64,000 nucleotides of DNA from an uncultured Lachnospiraceae bacterium (GTDB lineage Bacteria; Bacillota; Clostridia; Lachnospirales; Lachnospiraceae). The DNA lies in the NCBI GenBank assembly GCA_947245585.1, contig CAMXPV010000014.1, positions 1 to 64,000 of the forward strand, given 5' to 3'. Position 1 is the first letter of the stretch; each line of letters starts with the position of its first letter. Positions 17,062-26,016 of this stretch are shown in pieces. The position numbers and the translations under genes are program-made. The notes beneath the pieces were generated by a model. It saw only the letters and a list, made by a program, of their open reading frames with translations. It ran no database searches and was not told the DNA's origin.

Positions 17062-17946
17062 TTAACCCTTCACAGCTCCGGCAACCATACCCTTGATGAT
17101 CTGCTTGCTAAACGCGAAGTAGAAAACAACGACAGGTGCCATGGTCATCAGCATAGCCGCCATGATTTTCGGATAATCCGATGTAAACTGACCCGTGAAC
17201 TGCTTCAATCCCAACGGTACCGTATACAGCGCTCTGTTCTGAATCAGAATCAAAGCAAAGGAGAACTCGTTCCAACAGCTAAATACGTTAATGATTGCAA
17301 CCGTCACCAAAATCGGCTTGCATACCGGAAGAATAATTCCAAACAAGGTTTTGGAGAAGGTAGAGCCATCAATAGCCGCTGCTTCTTCCAACTCCGTAGG
17401 AATGCCTTTCACATAGCCCTGCACTAAGAAAATTGACATGGGCAGCGCAAAGGAAACATAAGGCATCAACAGCGTGTACCAGTGATTCGACAATCCCAGT
17501 CTGGAAAAAATGATATAAATGGGAACCATCAGAGAGTGAATCGGAATCAGCATTCCCATCAGGAACATCACATACAGGGGCTTATTTAACGGGAAATCAA
17601 TTCTCGAAAGAATATAGCCCACAATAAACGCGATCAGCACGATCAGCAAAACAGAAAGAATTGTCATCCTTGCACTGTTGCCCACCGACTGCATCAGCTT
17701 ATAATCCTTATTGGATAAAATTTTTATATAGTTCGCCATCGTCGGCTCTTTCGGCAGCCCAACGATATCCGCATTAAATACCCTCTTCTCTTTCAGTGAG
17801 GAGTAGAGCATCCAAACCAATGGAAAGATACAGGTCAAGGAAAAAAACCAGAGGAAAAAGTTAATAACTACGGTAAGCACTCCCCTTTTTACCTTAGTGC
17901 CTGTAGAATTGTCTTCGACTTTCGTCATTGTCATTTCTTTAGCCAT
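17062..17946 (-). CDS. CUT1 sugar ABC transporter permease (MalG-like)
   Basis: A 294-residue inner-membrane permease with six membrane segments. The first follows a 20-residue cytoplasmic tail; the coupling EAA motif ELEEAAAIDGSTFSKTLFGIILP (about residues 197-219) contacts the ATPase. It pairs with the 322-residue permease upstream, separated by 15 nt. The C-terminal GMVAGAVKG is the usual MalG-family end. The operon lacks an ATPase gene; the MsmX-like ATPase at 12446-13555 is the likely partner. The sugar carried cannot be read from the sequence. Confidence 0.93.
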   Translation of the reverse strand: MAKEMTMTKVEDNSTGTKVKRGVLTVVINFFLWFFSLTCIFPLVWMLYSSLKEKRVFNADIVGLPKEPTMANYIKILSNKDYKLMQSVGNSARMTILSVLLIVLIAFIVGYILSRIDFPLNKPLYVMFLMGMLIPIHSLMVPIYIIFSRLGLSNHWYTLLMPYVSFALPMSIFLVQGYVKGIPTELEEAAAIDGSTFSKTLFGIILPVCKPILVTVAIINVFSCWNEFSFALILIQNRALYTVPLGLKQFTGQFTSDYPKIMAAMLMTMAPVVVFYFAFSKQIIKGMVAGAVKG

Positions 17947-17961
17947 GGTCTCTCCCCTCCT

Positions 17962-18930
17962 TTACGCTTTAGCCTTGCAGGCTTTGATGGCCCGTTGTCT
18001 TTCCTTCTCAATCTGCTTCAAATGCTTCGCTTCCTCACGGTCGTACTTATCCGTCATGAAGTAGTTCATAAGCACCTGAGAGCCGCCGATCACGGCCAAC
18101 GCCAGAACGAAGATACCTACGGAAATGCAAGAGCCATAACCCAAGTTGGACTGCTCAAAGGAAACTTTGTAACCATACATCGCCATAACCATGGAAGAGT
18201 AGCCGGGGCCGCCCGCCGTCATGACGTAAATATTATCAAATGCTTTCATGTTACCCGCCACGCAGAGGGTAATACATACAAGCAGCGTATTCTTAATCAG
18301 AGGTAATACTATGTAGCGCGCGCGCTGTATTCCCGTCGCGCCGTCGATCTCTGCTGACTCTAAAACCTCCGTACTGATAGAGGACACCGCAGATAAAAGA
18401 ATTACCATGTAGTAACCGATAAACTGCCAAATCAGAGGTATGGACACCAAAAGCATTACCAAGCCGGGCTCATTCAGCCATACCTTCTGCTTATCCGGTC
18501 TGCCAATCTGCTCTAAGAACCAGTTCAACAAACCTCTCTTGGAATCATAAATCATCTGCCAGATAAAACCAATGCAGACTGCCGAGATCGTGCTCGGGAA
18601 GAAACCGAACGTTCTGTGGATACCCTGCAGCTTGGTCACCTTAGAGTTGACAAGCAAAACAACGATGAACGCCAGGCCGATCTGACCAATGATACATACA
18701 ACTACCAGAAAAATATTGTGCCAGAAGGAAGTCCAGAACACCTCGTCGCCAAATAACTGCGCATAGTTTGCAAAACCGCTAAAAGTCTTAACCGGACCGC
18801 CCTTCCATTCAAAAAAGCTATAAAAAAGAGCTGCAAGAAGCGGTGCGAATACCGTGAACACATAGAGCGCCACAGGCACAGCCAGATATGCAGCTACCAC
18901 CCATCCCTTTGGTTTAATAGATTTCAGCAT
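17962..18930 (-). CDS. CUT1 sugar ABC transporter permease (MalF-like)
   Basis: A 322-residue inner-membrane permease with six membrane segments and the EAA coupling loop EVLESAEIDGATGIQRARYIVLP (about 205-227). The C-terminal tail (DREEAKHLKQIEKERQRAIKACKAKA) is unusually long, basic and helical, extending about 30 residues past the last helix into the cytoplasm. Its start is about 177 nt after the binding-protein gene, beyond a strong hairpin, so less permease than binding protein is expected. It belongs with the MalG-like permease directly downstream. Confidence 0.93.
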   Translation of the reverse strand: MLKSIKPKGWVVAAYLAVPVALYVFTVFAPLLAALFYSFFEWKGGPVKTFSGFANYAQLFGDEVFWTSFWHNIFLVVVCIIGQIGLAFIVVLLVNSKVTKLQGIHRTFGFFPSTISAVCIGFIWQMIYDSKRGLLNWFLEQIGRPDKQKVWLNEPGLVMLLVSIPLIWQFIGYYMVILLSAVSSISTEVLESAEIDGATGIQRARYIVLPLIKNTLLVCITLCVAGNMKAFDNIYVMTAGGPGYSSMVMAMYGYKVSFEQSNLGYGSCISVGIFVLALAVIGGSQVLMNYFMTDKYDREEAKHLKQIEKERQRAIKACKAKA

Positions 18931-19038
18931 AAAATCGCCCCCATTTCCTTTTTAGTACCCATCTTATGATGTACCCCAAAAGCGAAACGAAGACCTTCTC
19001 TGCCGCTTCGCCGGAATCAAACCTCTTTCGGTAAAATT

Positions 19039-19063
19039 CCGCCCGGGGGAATCCCCCAGGCGG
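19039..19063 (-). promoter_or_regulatory. GC-rich hairpin between binding protein and permease genes
   Basis: CCGCCCGGGGG (19039-19049) and CCCCCAGGCGG (19053-19063) form an 11-bp stem around 3 nt. It is followed on the minus strand by AATTTTACC rather than a clean T-run, so it is likely a partial attenuator and a 3' stabiliser of the binding-protein mRNA. Confidence 0.7.
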
Positions 19064-19107
19064 CATTGCCTTTATTGTTATACTAACCTTCTCAACTCAA
19101 ATTGAGA

Positions 19108-20550
19108 TCACTGTCCCAAGTAGGTCTTGTAAGCAGCCTGTGTATCAGCAGCTACAGTCGCGGGATCTTTGTCACCGTTAACCATTTCCTGCATCTCAGT
19201 GTTGAGTACAGACCAAACGGAACCGTCTACATAAGAGTCATAAATCTCACAGCCCTTGTTGTCCACATAGGAGAAGTTGTAGAAGTCCTGTGTGTACTGA
19301 TCGAATGCGGAGAGATCCACATCGGAGCTGCAGAAGCCAGCCAGTGCATAGTTCGCGCCTACATACTCGGAGAATGCAGGACCTGTCAGATACTGGCAAA
19401 GGTCGATACATGCTGCAAGCTTATCAGGATCCTGCGCTGCCTTAGCGCTGATTGCCATACCATAGCCAAGACCGATGTTCTGGAACTTCTCATACTTGGT
19501 AGCGTCTGCTGCCTGAGGAAGAACCGCGAACTTTGTGGTGTCTTTCTTCGGATCACCTTCCAGAGTAGCCTGGATGTAGGAAGCATCCCAGTTACCGCCA
19601 ATGAATGCAGCAGCGTCGCCGGAGATATAGTACTCACGAGCATCCTCGTTAGATACTGCGTTGAAGTCCTTATTGAAGATATTTGTGTCATGGAACAGAC
19701 GCTGTGTCTCTGTCAGAGCTGCTACGAAGTTAGGATCTTCGAAGTTGCCTGTGCCCGCAATGATATCAGAGAACCACTGTGTGCCTGTGTACTGATAGCC
19801 AAGGCAGGATACAAAACAGGAGTTCAACTGCCACTGACCGGAGTTACCAAATGCGATGGTGTCAATACCCTGACCGCTGAAGTACTCAGCTGCCTTCTCT
19901 ACATCAGCCCATGTGGTCGGGAAAGCATCGAAACCTGCCTCTTTCCACATAGCCTCATCGTAGATCACTACGGTACATGTACCACCTGTCAAAGCAGGAT
20001 ATGCGTAATACTTGCCGCCCGCTGTGAAAGGTACAAGATAGTCCATAGTGTACTGATCCGCATACGGAGAATTCTTAATGGTGTCTGTCAGGTCATATAC
20101 CAGACCCTGATCTGACCAACTGATGGTGTTCATACCCTGAAGCAGGAACACATCCGGAAGATCATCAGCCGCTGCACGTGTAGCGATCTGTGTCTTGTAA
20201 TCGTCGTTTGCAAGAACTTCCTCAGCCAGAGTGATGTTTCCATGAGCATCCTGCCAGTTTGCAAGGCAAGTTCTAAAACCGTCGGAACCACCGTTACCCT
20301 CGGACTCCTCAGATGTAGAGAAGTGCATAATGGAGATCTCTCCGCTGTAAGCCAGATCGCCGCCCTCTGCTGCAGGTGCCTCTGCGTCTGCTGCAGGTGC
20401 CTCCTCTGCCGCAGGAGTCTCTGCTGCTGCGGGAGCTTCCTCTGCTGCAGGTGCCTCCGCGTCTGCTGCAGGTGCATCACTGCCACCGCAGCCGGCAAGT
20501 GTAACAACCATAGCTGTTGCCAATAAAATACTTACTGCTTTCTTTTTCAC
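19108..20550 (-). CDS. Sugar ABC transporter substrate-binding lipoprotein
   Basis: A 480-residue lipoprotein of the CUT1 binding-protein class. The start is GTG at 20550, 10 nt after AAGGAGG; the longer reading begins before the ribosome site. The signal peptide [23 protein letters not shown] ends in a lipobox with the acylated Cys. About 45 residues of Ala/Pro/Glu repeats follow, then a domain of the maltose-binding type ([49 protein letters not shown]). It captures an oligosaccharide at the cell surface. A LacI/CcpA-like palindrome overlaps its promoter region. It is the first gene of the importer operon. Confidence 0.93.
   Translation of the reverse strand: MKKKAVSILLATAMVVTLAGCGGSDAPAADAEAPAAEEAPAAAETPAAEEAPAADAEAPAAEGGDLAYSGEISIMHFSTSEESEGNGGSDGFRTCLANWQDAHGNITLAEEVLANDDYKTQIATRAAADDLPDVFLLQGMNTISWSDQGLVYDLTDTIKNSPYADQYTMDYLVPFTAGGKYYAYPALTGGTCTVVIYDEAMWKEAGFDAFPTTWADVEKAAEYFSGQGIDTIAFGNSGQWQLNSCFVSCLGYQYTGTQWFSDIIAGTGNFEDPNFVAALTETQRLFHDTNIFNKDFNAVSNEDAREYYISGDAAAFIGGNWDASYIQATLEGDPKKDTTKFAVLPQAADATKYEKFQNIGLGYGMAISAKAAQDPDKLAACIDLCQYLTGPAFSEYVGANYALAGFCSSDVDLSAFDQYTQDFYNFSYVDNKGCEIYDSYVDGSVWSVLNTEMQEMVNGDKDPATVAADTQAAYKTYLGQ
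20364..20480 (-). repeat. Ala/Pro/Glu-coding low-complexity repeat
   Basis: Near-repeats of the 15-21-nt unit CTGCTGCAGGTGCCTC run through this part of the binding-protein gene and encode [17 protein letters not shown]. The same kind of tract is present in the two other binding-protein genes at 47130-47250 and 56280-56420. Confidence 0.8.
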
Positions 20551-20609
20551 TTTTTCATTTCCTCCTTTAATAATTTGAAAATCTAACGGTATCACGAAGC
20601 GTTTATTTA

Positions 20610-20641
20610 CTTAAACGTTTTCGTAATGTTAGTCTAGCACA
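20610..20641 (-). promoter_or_regulatory. Importer promoter with LacI/CcpA-like operator
   Basis: Minus-strand TGCTAGACT (20632-20640) is an extended -10. Just downstream, at the expected start site, CGAAAACGTTTAAG (20610-20623) fits the cre/LacI pattern at about 11 of 14 positions with the AAACGTTT core. A second nested inverted repeat, CGTTTA...TAAACG, spans 20600-20617. Repression by CcpA or a LacI-type protein is likely. Confidence 0.5.
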
Positions 20642-20745
20642 CATTTCCCATAATAACAACCCTTTTTTTAATTTTTTTCATACATTTTTGATAAATTTTT
20701 CTATATTACTTAATATTTAAGTAAAACAGTTGACAGATCCCTTGA

Positions 20746-20789
20746 GAAAAAATAAAAATACGGTGCCTCGTCCCTCCGATGCACCGTAT
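20746..20789 (-). terminator. Intrinsic terminator after the diguanylate cyclase gene
   Basis: Minus-strand ATACGGTGC / GCACCGTAT stem followed by TTTTTATTTTTTC. Confidence 0.9.
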
Positions 20790-20808
20790 ATCCTTTGTCT
20801 TTTTCTTT

Positions 20809-22290
20809 CTAATTTTCTGCTGCCACCTGCTCGACCGGCGTTCTGTCCCGGTAAAACGCCAATTGATTTTTACCGCGCTTCTTCGCTTTATATACGCCCT
20901 GATCAGCAGCCTTGTATAGCGTCTCGAAGTCGTCCCCCTCCTGAGGGAAGACCGCCACGCCGATGCTGGCCGTCGCTTTATATTTTACATATTCGCCCGC
21001 CTGAAAACTCTTAAAGAAGTTTTCTACCTTCTTTGCTTCTTTCAGGATATCCTCATCATTTGAAATATCCTTTAGAAAAACCATAAATTCATCGCCGCCC
21101 ACACGACCCACAATATCGGAGGCACGGAAGATGGCTCCAATCTGTACGCCAAGGGCGCGAAGCACCTCGTCACCGAAAGCATGTCCCATGGTATCGTTGA
21201 TTTTTTTGAAATTATCGATATCAATCATGAACATCATAGACTGCTTATCCGGATTCTTCGCCATATAATCCTTAATCTTACGCTCCGTGGCGAGTTTATT
21301 GCTAAGACCGGTCAAAAGATCCGTATCCGCCTTATTCTCCAGTTCCTTCTTCTTTTCATTGCTGCGAATCTTGCCAACAATATTGATTGCCATGACAGTA
21401 CAGAAGAATACGCCAATCACTATGAGCAGGGAAATCACCATGCTCTTTGTCGTGCTGCACAGATAACCGGCCTGTCTCTCCACATAGGCTGCACTGACAC
21501 CGAGCACCATATCCCAACGGCAGCTGCCAAGCGGCACAAAAGTCACCACATGGAACTGCTTTCCTGTCTGCATGTCAAGATTGCCACGGGAACCGTTACC
21601 GATACGATTGCGCAACACTCTGACATTGTCTTTGTTTTCCGGCTCAAGAGCTGAAAAAAGATTTCCGTCCTTCAGACAGCCGTTTGTCGTGGAACCGCTT
21701 GTTCCCAACACATTTCCCTCCAGATCCGCAACAACCAGAAAACTGGTAGAATCAAATCCGGAGTTCATAAGCATATCCGCAAACTGGCTCATCGGATAAA
21801 GAAGAATCAAATACCCCTGTTCTCCACCCGCCGAAACAGGTTTTGCCACCGCTATAGACTCCACTTCCTGCGCGTAAATATAAGGCCGCTCTCCCAGAAG
21901 AACCTCCTGGAACCATGTTGTTTTGCCAATGTCAAGCGTGTTTCCCTTCTGATCAACTGCCGTTCCCTTTTCGTCGCTGTAGAGAACCGTTTCTACCCCT
22001 GCAGCCTCCGCTGCAACGCCAAGCAGCTCCTCTACCCGGTCGCCATCTTTCGTCCCCTCGCTTGCAAGCAGTATCCTGACAGGCTCACCCGCCTTGTCCA
22101 TGCCGTCCAACCGACTCAAAAAACGCTCTCCATAAGTTTCCGTCGAAGAGATCAGTGTTTTCAGTACGGAATCTTTCGCATCCTTGCTGCTTTTAGAGTA
22201 AAAACTGACCAACATACCCACTACAACAACCATCATGATTCCTGTTGGAATAAGCCATTGCAATACACTCGACTTGTTTTGATTATCCAT
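20809..22290 (-). CDS. Membrane diguanylate cyclase with extracellular sensor domain
   Basis: A 493-residue enzyme that should make cyclic di-GMP. One membrane segment near the N-terminus (about 10-30), an extracellular region of about 235 residues with PAS/Cache-like character (VDQKGNTLDIGKTTWFQEVLLGERPYIYAQEV), a second membrane segment (about 280-302), and a GGDEF domain with the intact GRVGGDEF active site. RASD lies 5 residues before GGDEF, the RxxD inhibitory site. Its ATG lies inside the end of the DUF624 gene (8-nt overlap), so the two are translationally coupled. It sits next to a sugar importer, which suggests the extracellular domain senses a small nutrient; that is inference. Confidence 0.92.
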   Translation of the reverse strand: MDNQNKSSVLQWLIPTGIMMVVVVGMLVSFYSKSSKDAKDSVLKTLISSTETYGERFLSRLDGMDKAGEPVRILLASEGTKDGDRVEELLGVAAEAAGVETVLYSDEKGTAVDQKGNTLDIGKTTWFQEVLLGERPYIYAQEVESIAVAKPVSAGGEQGYLILLYPMSQFADMLMNSGFDSTSFLVVADLEGNVLGTSGSTTNGCLKDGNLFSALEPENKDNVRVLRNRIGNGSRGNLDMQTGKQFHVVTFVPLGSCRWDMVLGVSAAYVERQAGYLCSTTKSMVISLLIVIGVFFCTVMAINIVGKIRSNEKKKELENKADTDLLTGLSNKLATERKIKDYMAKNPDKQSMMFMIDIDNFKKINDTMGHAFGDEVLRALGVQIGAIFRASDIVGRVGGDEFMVFLKDISNDEDILKEAKKVENFFKSFQAGEYVKYKATASIGVAVFPQEGDDFETLYKAADQGVYKAKKRGKNQLAFYRDRTPVEQVAAEN

Positions 22291-22966
22291 CGATTTCTTT
22301 TGTCTCCTCGTCTATTTTCAGGGAGAAGTCCAGATCGGAGGCCGCCTCCTCCGTTTCAGGCTCCAACTTTTTAAAAATACCACTGTATATCCACGCCGCA
22401 GCATAGGCCGGTGCCGAAAAGCCGAACAGAAAGACAAAGAGAAGTGCAAATGTGGAAAAATACCCGGCCACAAAAGGCAGAATATAGCACACTATCATCA
22501 AAATCGTTCTGGGCAGATTGGCAAATGCCAACAGCATCGCATTCTTAAGTGTATTTTTAATGGAATTTTCAAATCTGGCCAACACCGGGAACACATATAC
22601 CGCAATCATCACAAGGAGGATCGCCACCGCCACCACGGCTATGATCAGAGGTTTCGGGAACGTCAGTCCCGAATAATTGAAAATCCAAACATCTCCTATA
22701 TATATTACCACCACCAGAAGCATCAGAAGCCATATGAGGGTTGCCTGCCTGAAATTCGCCTTAAAAGACTTAAAGAAGCCTCTGACAAGATAGCCTTCCT
22801 CGTCGCGGACAATTTTAAGCAGTACATAATGCTGCGCCGTAAATGCCGCGCCCGCAGTTATAATCGGAATGCAGCATATTATCATTAGTAAATTTAAAAT
22901 CATCAAGTCCCCCACACGATTTAAAAACCGCATAACGGGGCTGTCCATATCGAAAAGTTTACCCAT
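22283..22966 (-). CDS. DUF624 (YesL-like) membrane protein
   Basis: A 227-residue protein with about five membrane segments and the DUF624 opening MGKLFDMDSPVMRFLNRVGDLMILNLLMIICCIPIITAGAA. YesL-like proteins usually lie beside CUT1 sugar importers in Firmicutes; their role is not settled. Here it lies upstream of a cyclase rather than inside the importer operon. GGAG precedes the ATG, and an extended -10 (TGATAAAAT, hexamer at 22997-23002) marks its promoter. The C-terminal 30 residues are an acidic cytoplasmic tail. Confidence 0.9.
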   Translation of the reverse strand: MGKLFDMDSPVMRFLNRVGDLMILNLLMIICCIPIITAGAAFTAQHYVLLKIVRDEEGYLVRGFFKSFKANFRQATLIWLLMLLVVVIYIGDVWIFNYSGLTFPKPLIIAVVAVAILLVMIAVYVFPVLARFENSIKNTLKNAMLLAFANLPRTILMIVCYILPFVAGYFSTFALLFVFLFGFSAPAYAAAWIYSGIFKKLEPETEEAASDLDFSLKIDEETKEIDG

Positions 22967-23061
22967 TTAACATTTCTCCAAGAAATCGCAACTTTTATTT
23001 TATCACATAGAAATATGAAAAACCATAAAAACATTTAAATATGTAAAAAAAACAAACTATT

Positions 23062-24318
23062 TTAGATTTTATATTTTTTGCTTACCTGTTGGTATTGCAT
23101 GTTAAGCGTCTGGTACATTTTCAGGATATTTGCCGTCTCACGCTTCACATGCTCCATGATTTCGTCATAGGAATCCGAAAGCACCGTGACTATTTGTCTC
23201 TTGAAACGCTTCTTTGCAACCTCTTCACTCAGGAACCGCAGCACCTGTTGTTTCGATGCCGCTTCCCTGTAACTCCTCTTGTTGACCAGCGCACTCACCA
23301 CATCCGCCACCTGCAGAACTCCCTGTTGGATGCTGATCTTCTGGTCACTTAAGCGTTTCGGGTATCCGCTCATGTCTCCCCTCTCGTGATGCGCCAACGC
23401 AATACTCACAATATCGGCATCCATCCTGTGTTCCAGTTTCTCCTGTGCAATCCCCACATGCGTGCGGACATGCTTAATCTCCTCAGGTTTTAACTTTCTG
23501 GGCGCCATAACGATATCCTGTGATATTGCAATCATTCCCAAATCATGCACCAACGCCGCATAATAGATCATTTCCCGCTCCTGATCCGGGAGAAACAGGC
23601 GGGACGCAATCTCCTCACAAATGCAGATCGTGGTAACGGTGTCGAGCACCATGCCTTCCCGGACAAAGCCAAGGCAGTAAATCAACATGTCCAGGAACTT
23701 CTTTTTATTCTCATTGGAAAAAATCATATATTCTGCAATCTCATCCAACTCCTCTTTATATTCCTGGTTTTTCAGTTTTTCTAATATATTATACTTTGCG
23801 TCGCACTGGTAAAACCGATCCAACCCCGCAGCCGAAAGCTTTGTCCCGGCCTGTTTTTGGAACATGCGCGGGTCAAACTGCGCGCCCATGGTATTGGAAT
23901 AAATATCTATCTTTTCGGCAATATTAATATAAGCCGCCACTTCCTTGTAAGCATAATCAACCGTCTGCAGCTTTTCGTAATCCCTGCAATGATACATGAT
24001 TACTTTCGATAAATCCGGCTCCGGAGACAAATATTTAAAAAACAGGTATCCGTAAATCGAATGGGCCATGCTGTCCCGGGTTTCATATTGCAGCAAATCA
24101 TTGATCCTGCCCCGCTCCGTCTTATAGGCGCCAATATCGTGCATTGTGGCAATCATAACAATATCCGCAAGTTCAAACTCTTCGTACTTGTTTTCTTCCT
24201 GAAGCATCTTATAAACAACATATGCCACCCTCGATCCATGTTCCATCAGGGTCGGGTTAATCAGCTTCAAAATATCCCTCATCAACAGATAAATGTCTTT
24301 ACTTTTTATATACTCCAT
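23062..24318 (-). CDS. Dual-HD domain protein with HD-GYP-like C-terminus
   Basis: A 418-residue cytoplasmic protein with two HD phosphohydrolase modules. The first (about 20-175) has EHGSRVAYVVYKML, MHDIGAYKTERG and MAHSIYGYLFFK. The second (about 210-400) has the HDLGMIAI metal motif, VRTHVGIAQEKL and HHERGDMSGYPKRL. In canonical HD-GYP cyclic di-GMP phosphodiesterases the last motif is HHE...DGxGYP; here it reads GDMSGYP, so the GYP is kept but the spacing residue differs. A phosphodiesterase acting on cyclic di-GMP is plausible given two diguanylate cyclases in the window, but catalytic activity is uncertain. It follows the GNAT gene by 24 nt. Confidence 0.85.
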   Translation of the reverse strand: MEYIKSKDIYLLMRDILKLINPTLMEHGSRVAYVVYKMLQEENKYEEFELADIVMIATMHDIGAYKTERGRINDLLQYETRDSMAHSIYGYLFFKYLSPEPDLSKVIMYHCRDYEKLQTVDYAYKEVAAYINIAEKIDIYSNTMGAQFDPRMFQKQAGTKLSAAGLDRFYQCDAKYNILEKLKNQEYKEELDEIAEYMIFSNENKKKFLDMLIYCLGFVREGMVLDTVTTICICEEIASRLFLPDQEREMIYYAALVHDLGMIAISQDIVMAPRKLKPEEIKHVRTHVGIAQEKLEHRMDADIVSIALAHHERGDMSGYPKRLSDQKISIQQGVLQVADVVSALVNKRSYREAASKQQVLRFLSEEVAKKRFKRQIVTVLSDSYDEIMEHVKRETANILKMYQTLNMQYQQVSKKYKI

Positions 24319-24342
24319 ACTCTTCCCCCGTCCCTAAGCCTA

Positions 24343-24837
24343 TCACAGCACAAACTCCATCGGTGTATAAATGATACCGTCCTTCTTCTCCTGCGGACGC
24401 AGATCCCGAAATCCCAATCTGTGATAAAATTCAACTCCATAAGGAGAGGAATTTACCGTCACACGCGAGGCCTGCACCTCGGTCAGAAGATAATTGGACA
24501 AATACTGCAGAAGCGCCCGCCCGATTCCCCTCCTATGATACTTCTCATCCACGAAGAGCAGAGAAATATGCGTCCCGTCACGCAGGGTAAGCATTCCCAC
24601 AATTCTCTTTCCGTCCAACGCGACAAACAACTGGTAGGAGCCTACGACAAACATGCGATAGAGTGTGGAATCCGTGATAAAGTTTTCAAAATTCTTCACC
24701 CCTTCAGGAGAGTAAACGTCCGCCTCAAACCGTAAAAAAGTCCGCCACGCCAATGCCATGGCATCCTCCCATTCATCCCTGTATGCGTTTCTAATTTGAT
24801 ACGGCACTTCCAAAACAATCTGCTGCTCCTTTTTCAA
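24343..24837 (-). CDS. GNAT family N-acetyltransferase
   Basis: A 164-residue acetyltransferase. The acetyl-CoA binding signature is LLFVDEKYHRRGIGRALLQYL (about 90-110, with the RRGIGRA pyrophosphate loop), followed by VTVNSSPYGVEFYHRLGFRDL near the C-terminus. The substrate cannot be told from the sequence. It lies between the D-lactate dehydrogenase gene (49 nt upstream) and the dual-HD gene (24 nt downstream) and probably shares their transcript. Confidence 0.9.
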   Translation of the reverse strand: MKKEQQIVLEVPYQIRNAYRDEWEDAMALAWRTFLRFEADVYSPEGVKNFENFITDSTLYRMFVVGSYQLFVALDGKRIVGMLTLRDGTHISLLFVDEKYHRRGIGRALLQYLSNYLLTEVQASRVTVNSSPYGVEFYHRLGFRDLRPQEKKDGIIYTPMEFVL

Positions 24838-24886
24838 TCTCCTTACTATTTTAACGTATTTTTTGTAAAATTACAACCAGAAGCGA

Positions 24887-25879
24887 CTATTTAGCCGCTT
24901 CGCTGCCAACCTTATTCACAAGTGGCAGCCCATTCTCCAGGGCATAGGCATTCTCCAGAGTCACCTTGGCGATCGCCTGCATAGCCTCCCTGGTGAAAAA
25001 GCCCATGTGGGAAGTGATCAGCACATTGGGGAAGGTCATAAGTCTCGCCAGGTTTTCATCCCGCATAATCTCATTTGACTTATCCTCGTAAAAAATTCCT
25101 TCCTCCTCCTCGTAAACATCCAGACCTACGCCGCCGAATTTTCCGGCCACCAGTCCGTCGATCAGCGCATCCGTATCAATCAGCGCGCCTCTGGAAGTGT
25201 TGACCAGATACACACCGTCCTTCATATTTGCAATCGTCTGCGCATTGACCAGGTGTTTCGTCTCCGAAGTCAACGGGCAATGCAGGGAAATCACATCCGA
25301 CCGCTCCATCAGTTCCTGCACTGACACATATTCCGCCTCCACATCCTTGTTTGGATAGGGATCGTAGGCCAATACTTCCATGCCAAACCCGTTACAGATG
25401 CGGATCATGGCCTGGCCGATCTTACCTGTGCCCACAACACCGGCTGTCTTATGATACAAATCCACACCCATAAGACCATAAAGGCTCATGTTAAACTCCC
25501 TCGTCCTGTTGTACGCTTTATGTGTGTAGCGGTTCACCGTCATGAGCATTGTCATTGCGAATTCCGCCACAGCCTCCGGTGAATAGCTGGGCACACGAAG
25601 CACCTGTATTTTATCCTCCGCCGCCTTCACATCCACATGATTAAAGCCTGCGCTGCGCAAAAGCAGCGCCTTCACACGCATATCGTAGAGCTGCTGAATC
25701 ATATTTGCATTGACATAGTCATTCACAAAAATACAGACTGCATCATAACCTTTTGCCAGAGAAACCGTCTCCTCATGAAACGGCGCTTCATAAAAGTGAA
25801 TCTCAAACCCATACTCCTTACCCATAGGCTCAAACCAAACCTTGTCATAAGGTTTTGTACTGAAAAATGCAATTTTCAT
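24887..25879 (-). CDS. D-lactate dehydrogenase (D-2-hydroxyacid dehydrogenase)
   Basis: A 330-residue NAD-dependent enzyme that reduces pyruvate to D-lactate, a fermentation end step. It has the nucleotide fold motif GVVGTGKIGQAM (about 148-159), the catalytic Arg in LVNTSRGALID (about 235), the Glu in GLDVYEEEEG (about 264), and the catalytic His in ITSHMGFFT (about 297). The TSHMGFFT form is that of fermentative D-LDH rather than glycerate dehydrogenases. AGGAGG precedes the ATG, and TATACT about 50 nt upstream is a candidate -10. It is separated from the upstream operon by a terminator. Confidence 0.93.
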   Translation of the reverse strand: MKIAFFSTKPYDKVWFEPMGKEYGFEIHFYEAPFHEETVSLAKGYDAVCIFVNDYVNANMIQQLYDMRVKALLLRSAGFNHVDVKAAEDKIQVLRVPSYSPEAVAEFAMTMLMTVNRYTHKAYNRTREFNMSLYGLMGVDLYHKTAGVVGTGKIGQAMIRICNGFGMEVLAYDPYPNKDVEAEYVSVQELMERSDVISLHCPLTSETKHLVNAQTIANMKDGVYLVNTSRGALIDTDALIDGLVAGKFGGVGLDVYEEEEGIFYEDKSNEIMRDENLARLMTFPNVLITSHMGFFTREAMQAIAKVTLENAYALENGLPLVNKVGSEAAK

Positions 25880-25970
25880 ATATACCGTCCTCCTATTTTT
25901 TTAAAAACATACGTTTCAGATATCTAGTATACGCATCCGCCAATAAAGTATTCCCGGCGCCTCCATCGAA

Positions 25971-25995
25971 AAAGACTCTGCCTTACAGAGTCTTT
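25971..25995 (-). terminator. Intrinsic terminator after the small secreted protein gene
   Basis: Minus-strand AAAGACTCTG / CAGAGTCTTT perfect stem with a 5-nt loop, followed by TT and CG; it ends the metG-hydrolase-small protein run. Confidence 0.85.
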
Positions 25996-26016
25996 CGCCA
26001 TACTTATCTCCTGCCA

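Noticed and set aside
19102-20115. A 337-codon plus-strand frame opposite the sugar-binding protein gene
   Set aside because: It lacks a ribosome site and any known motif, is Cys-rich in a way typical of antisense readings, and lies wholly inside a well-supported lipoprotein gene.
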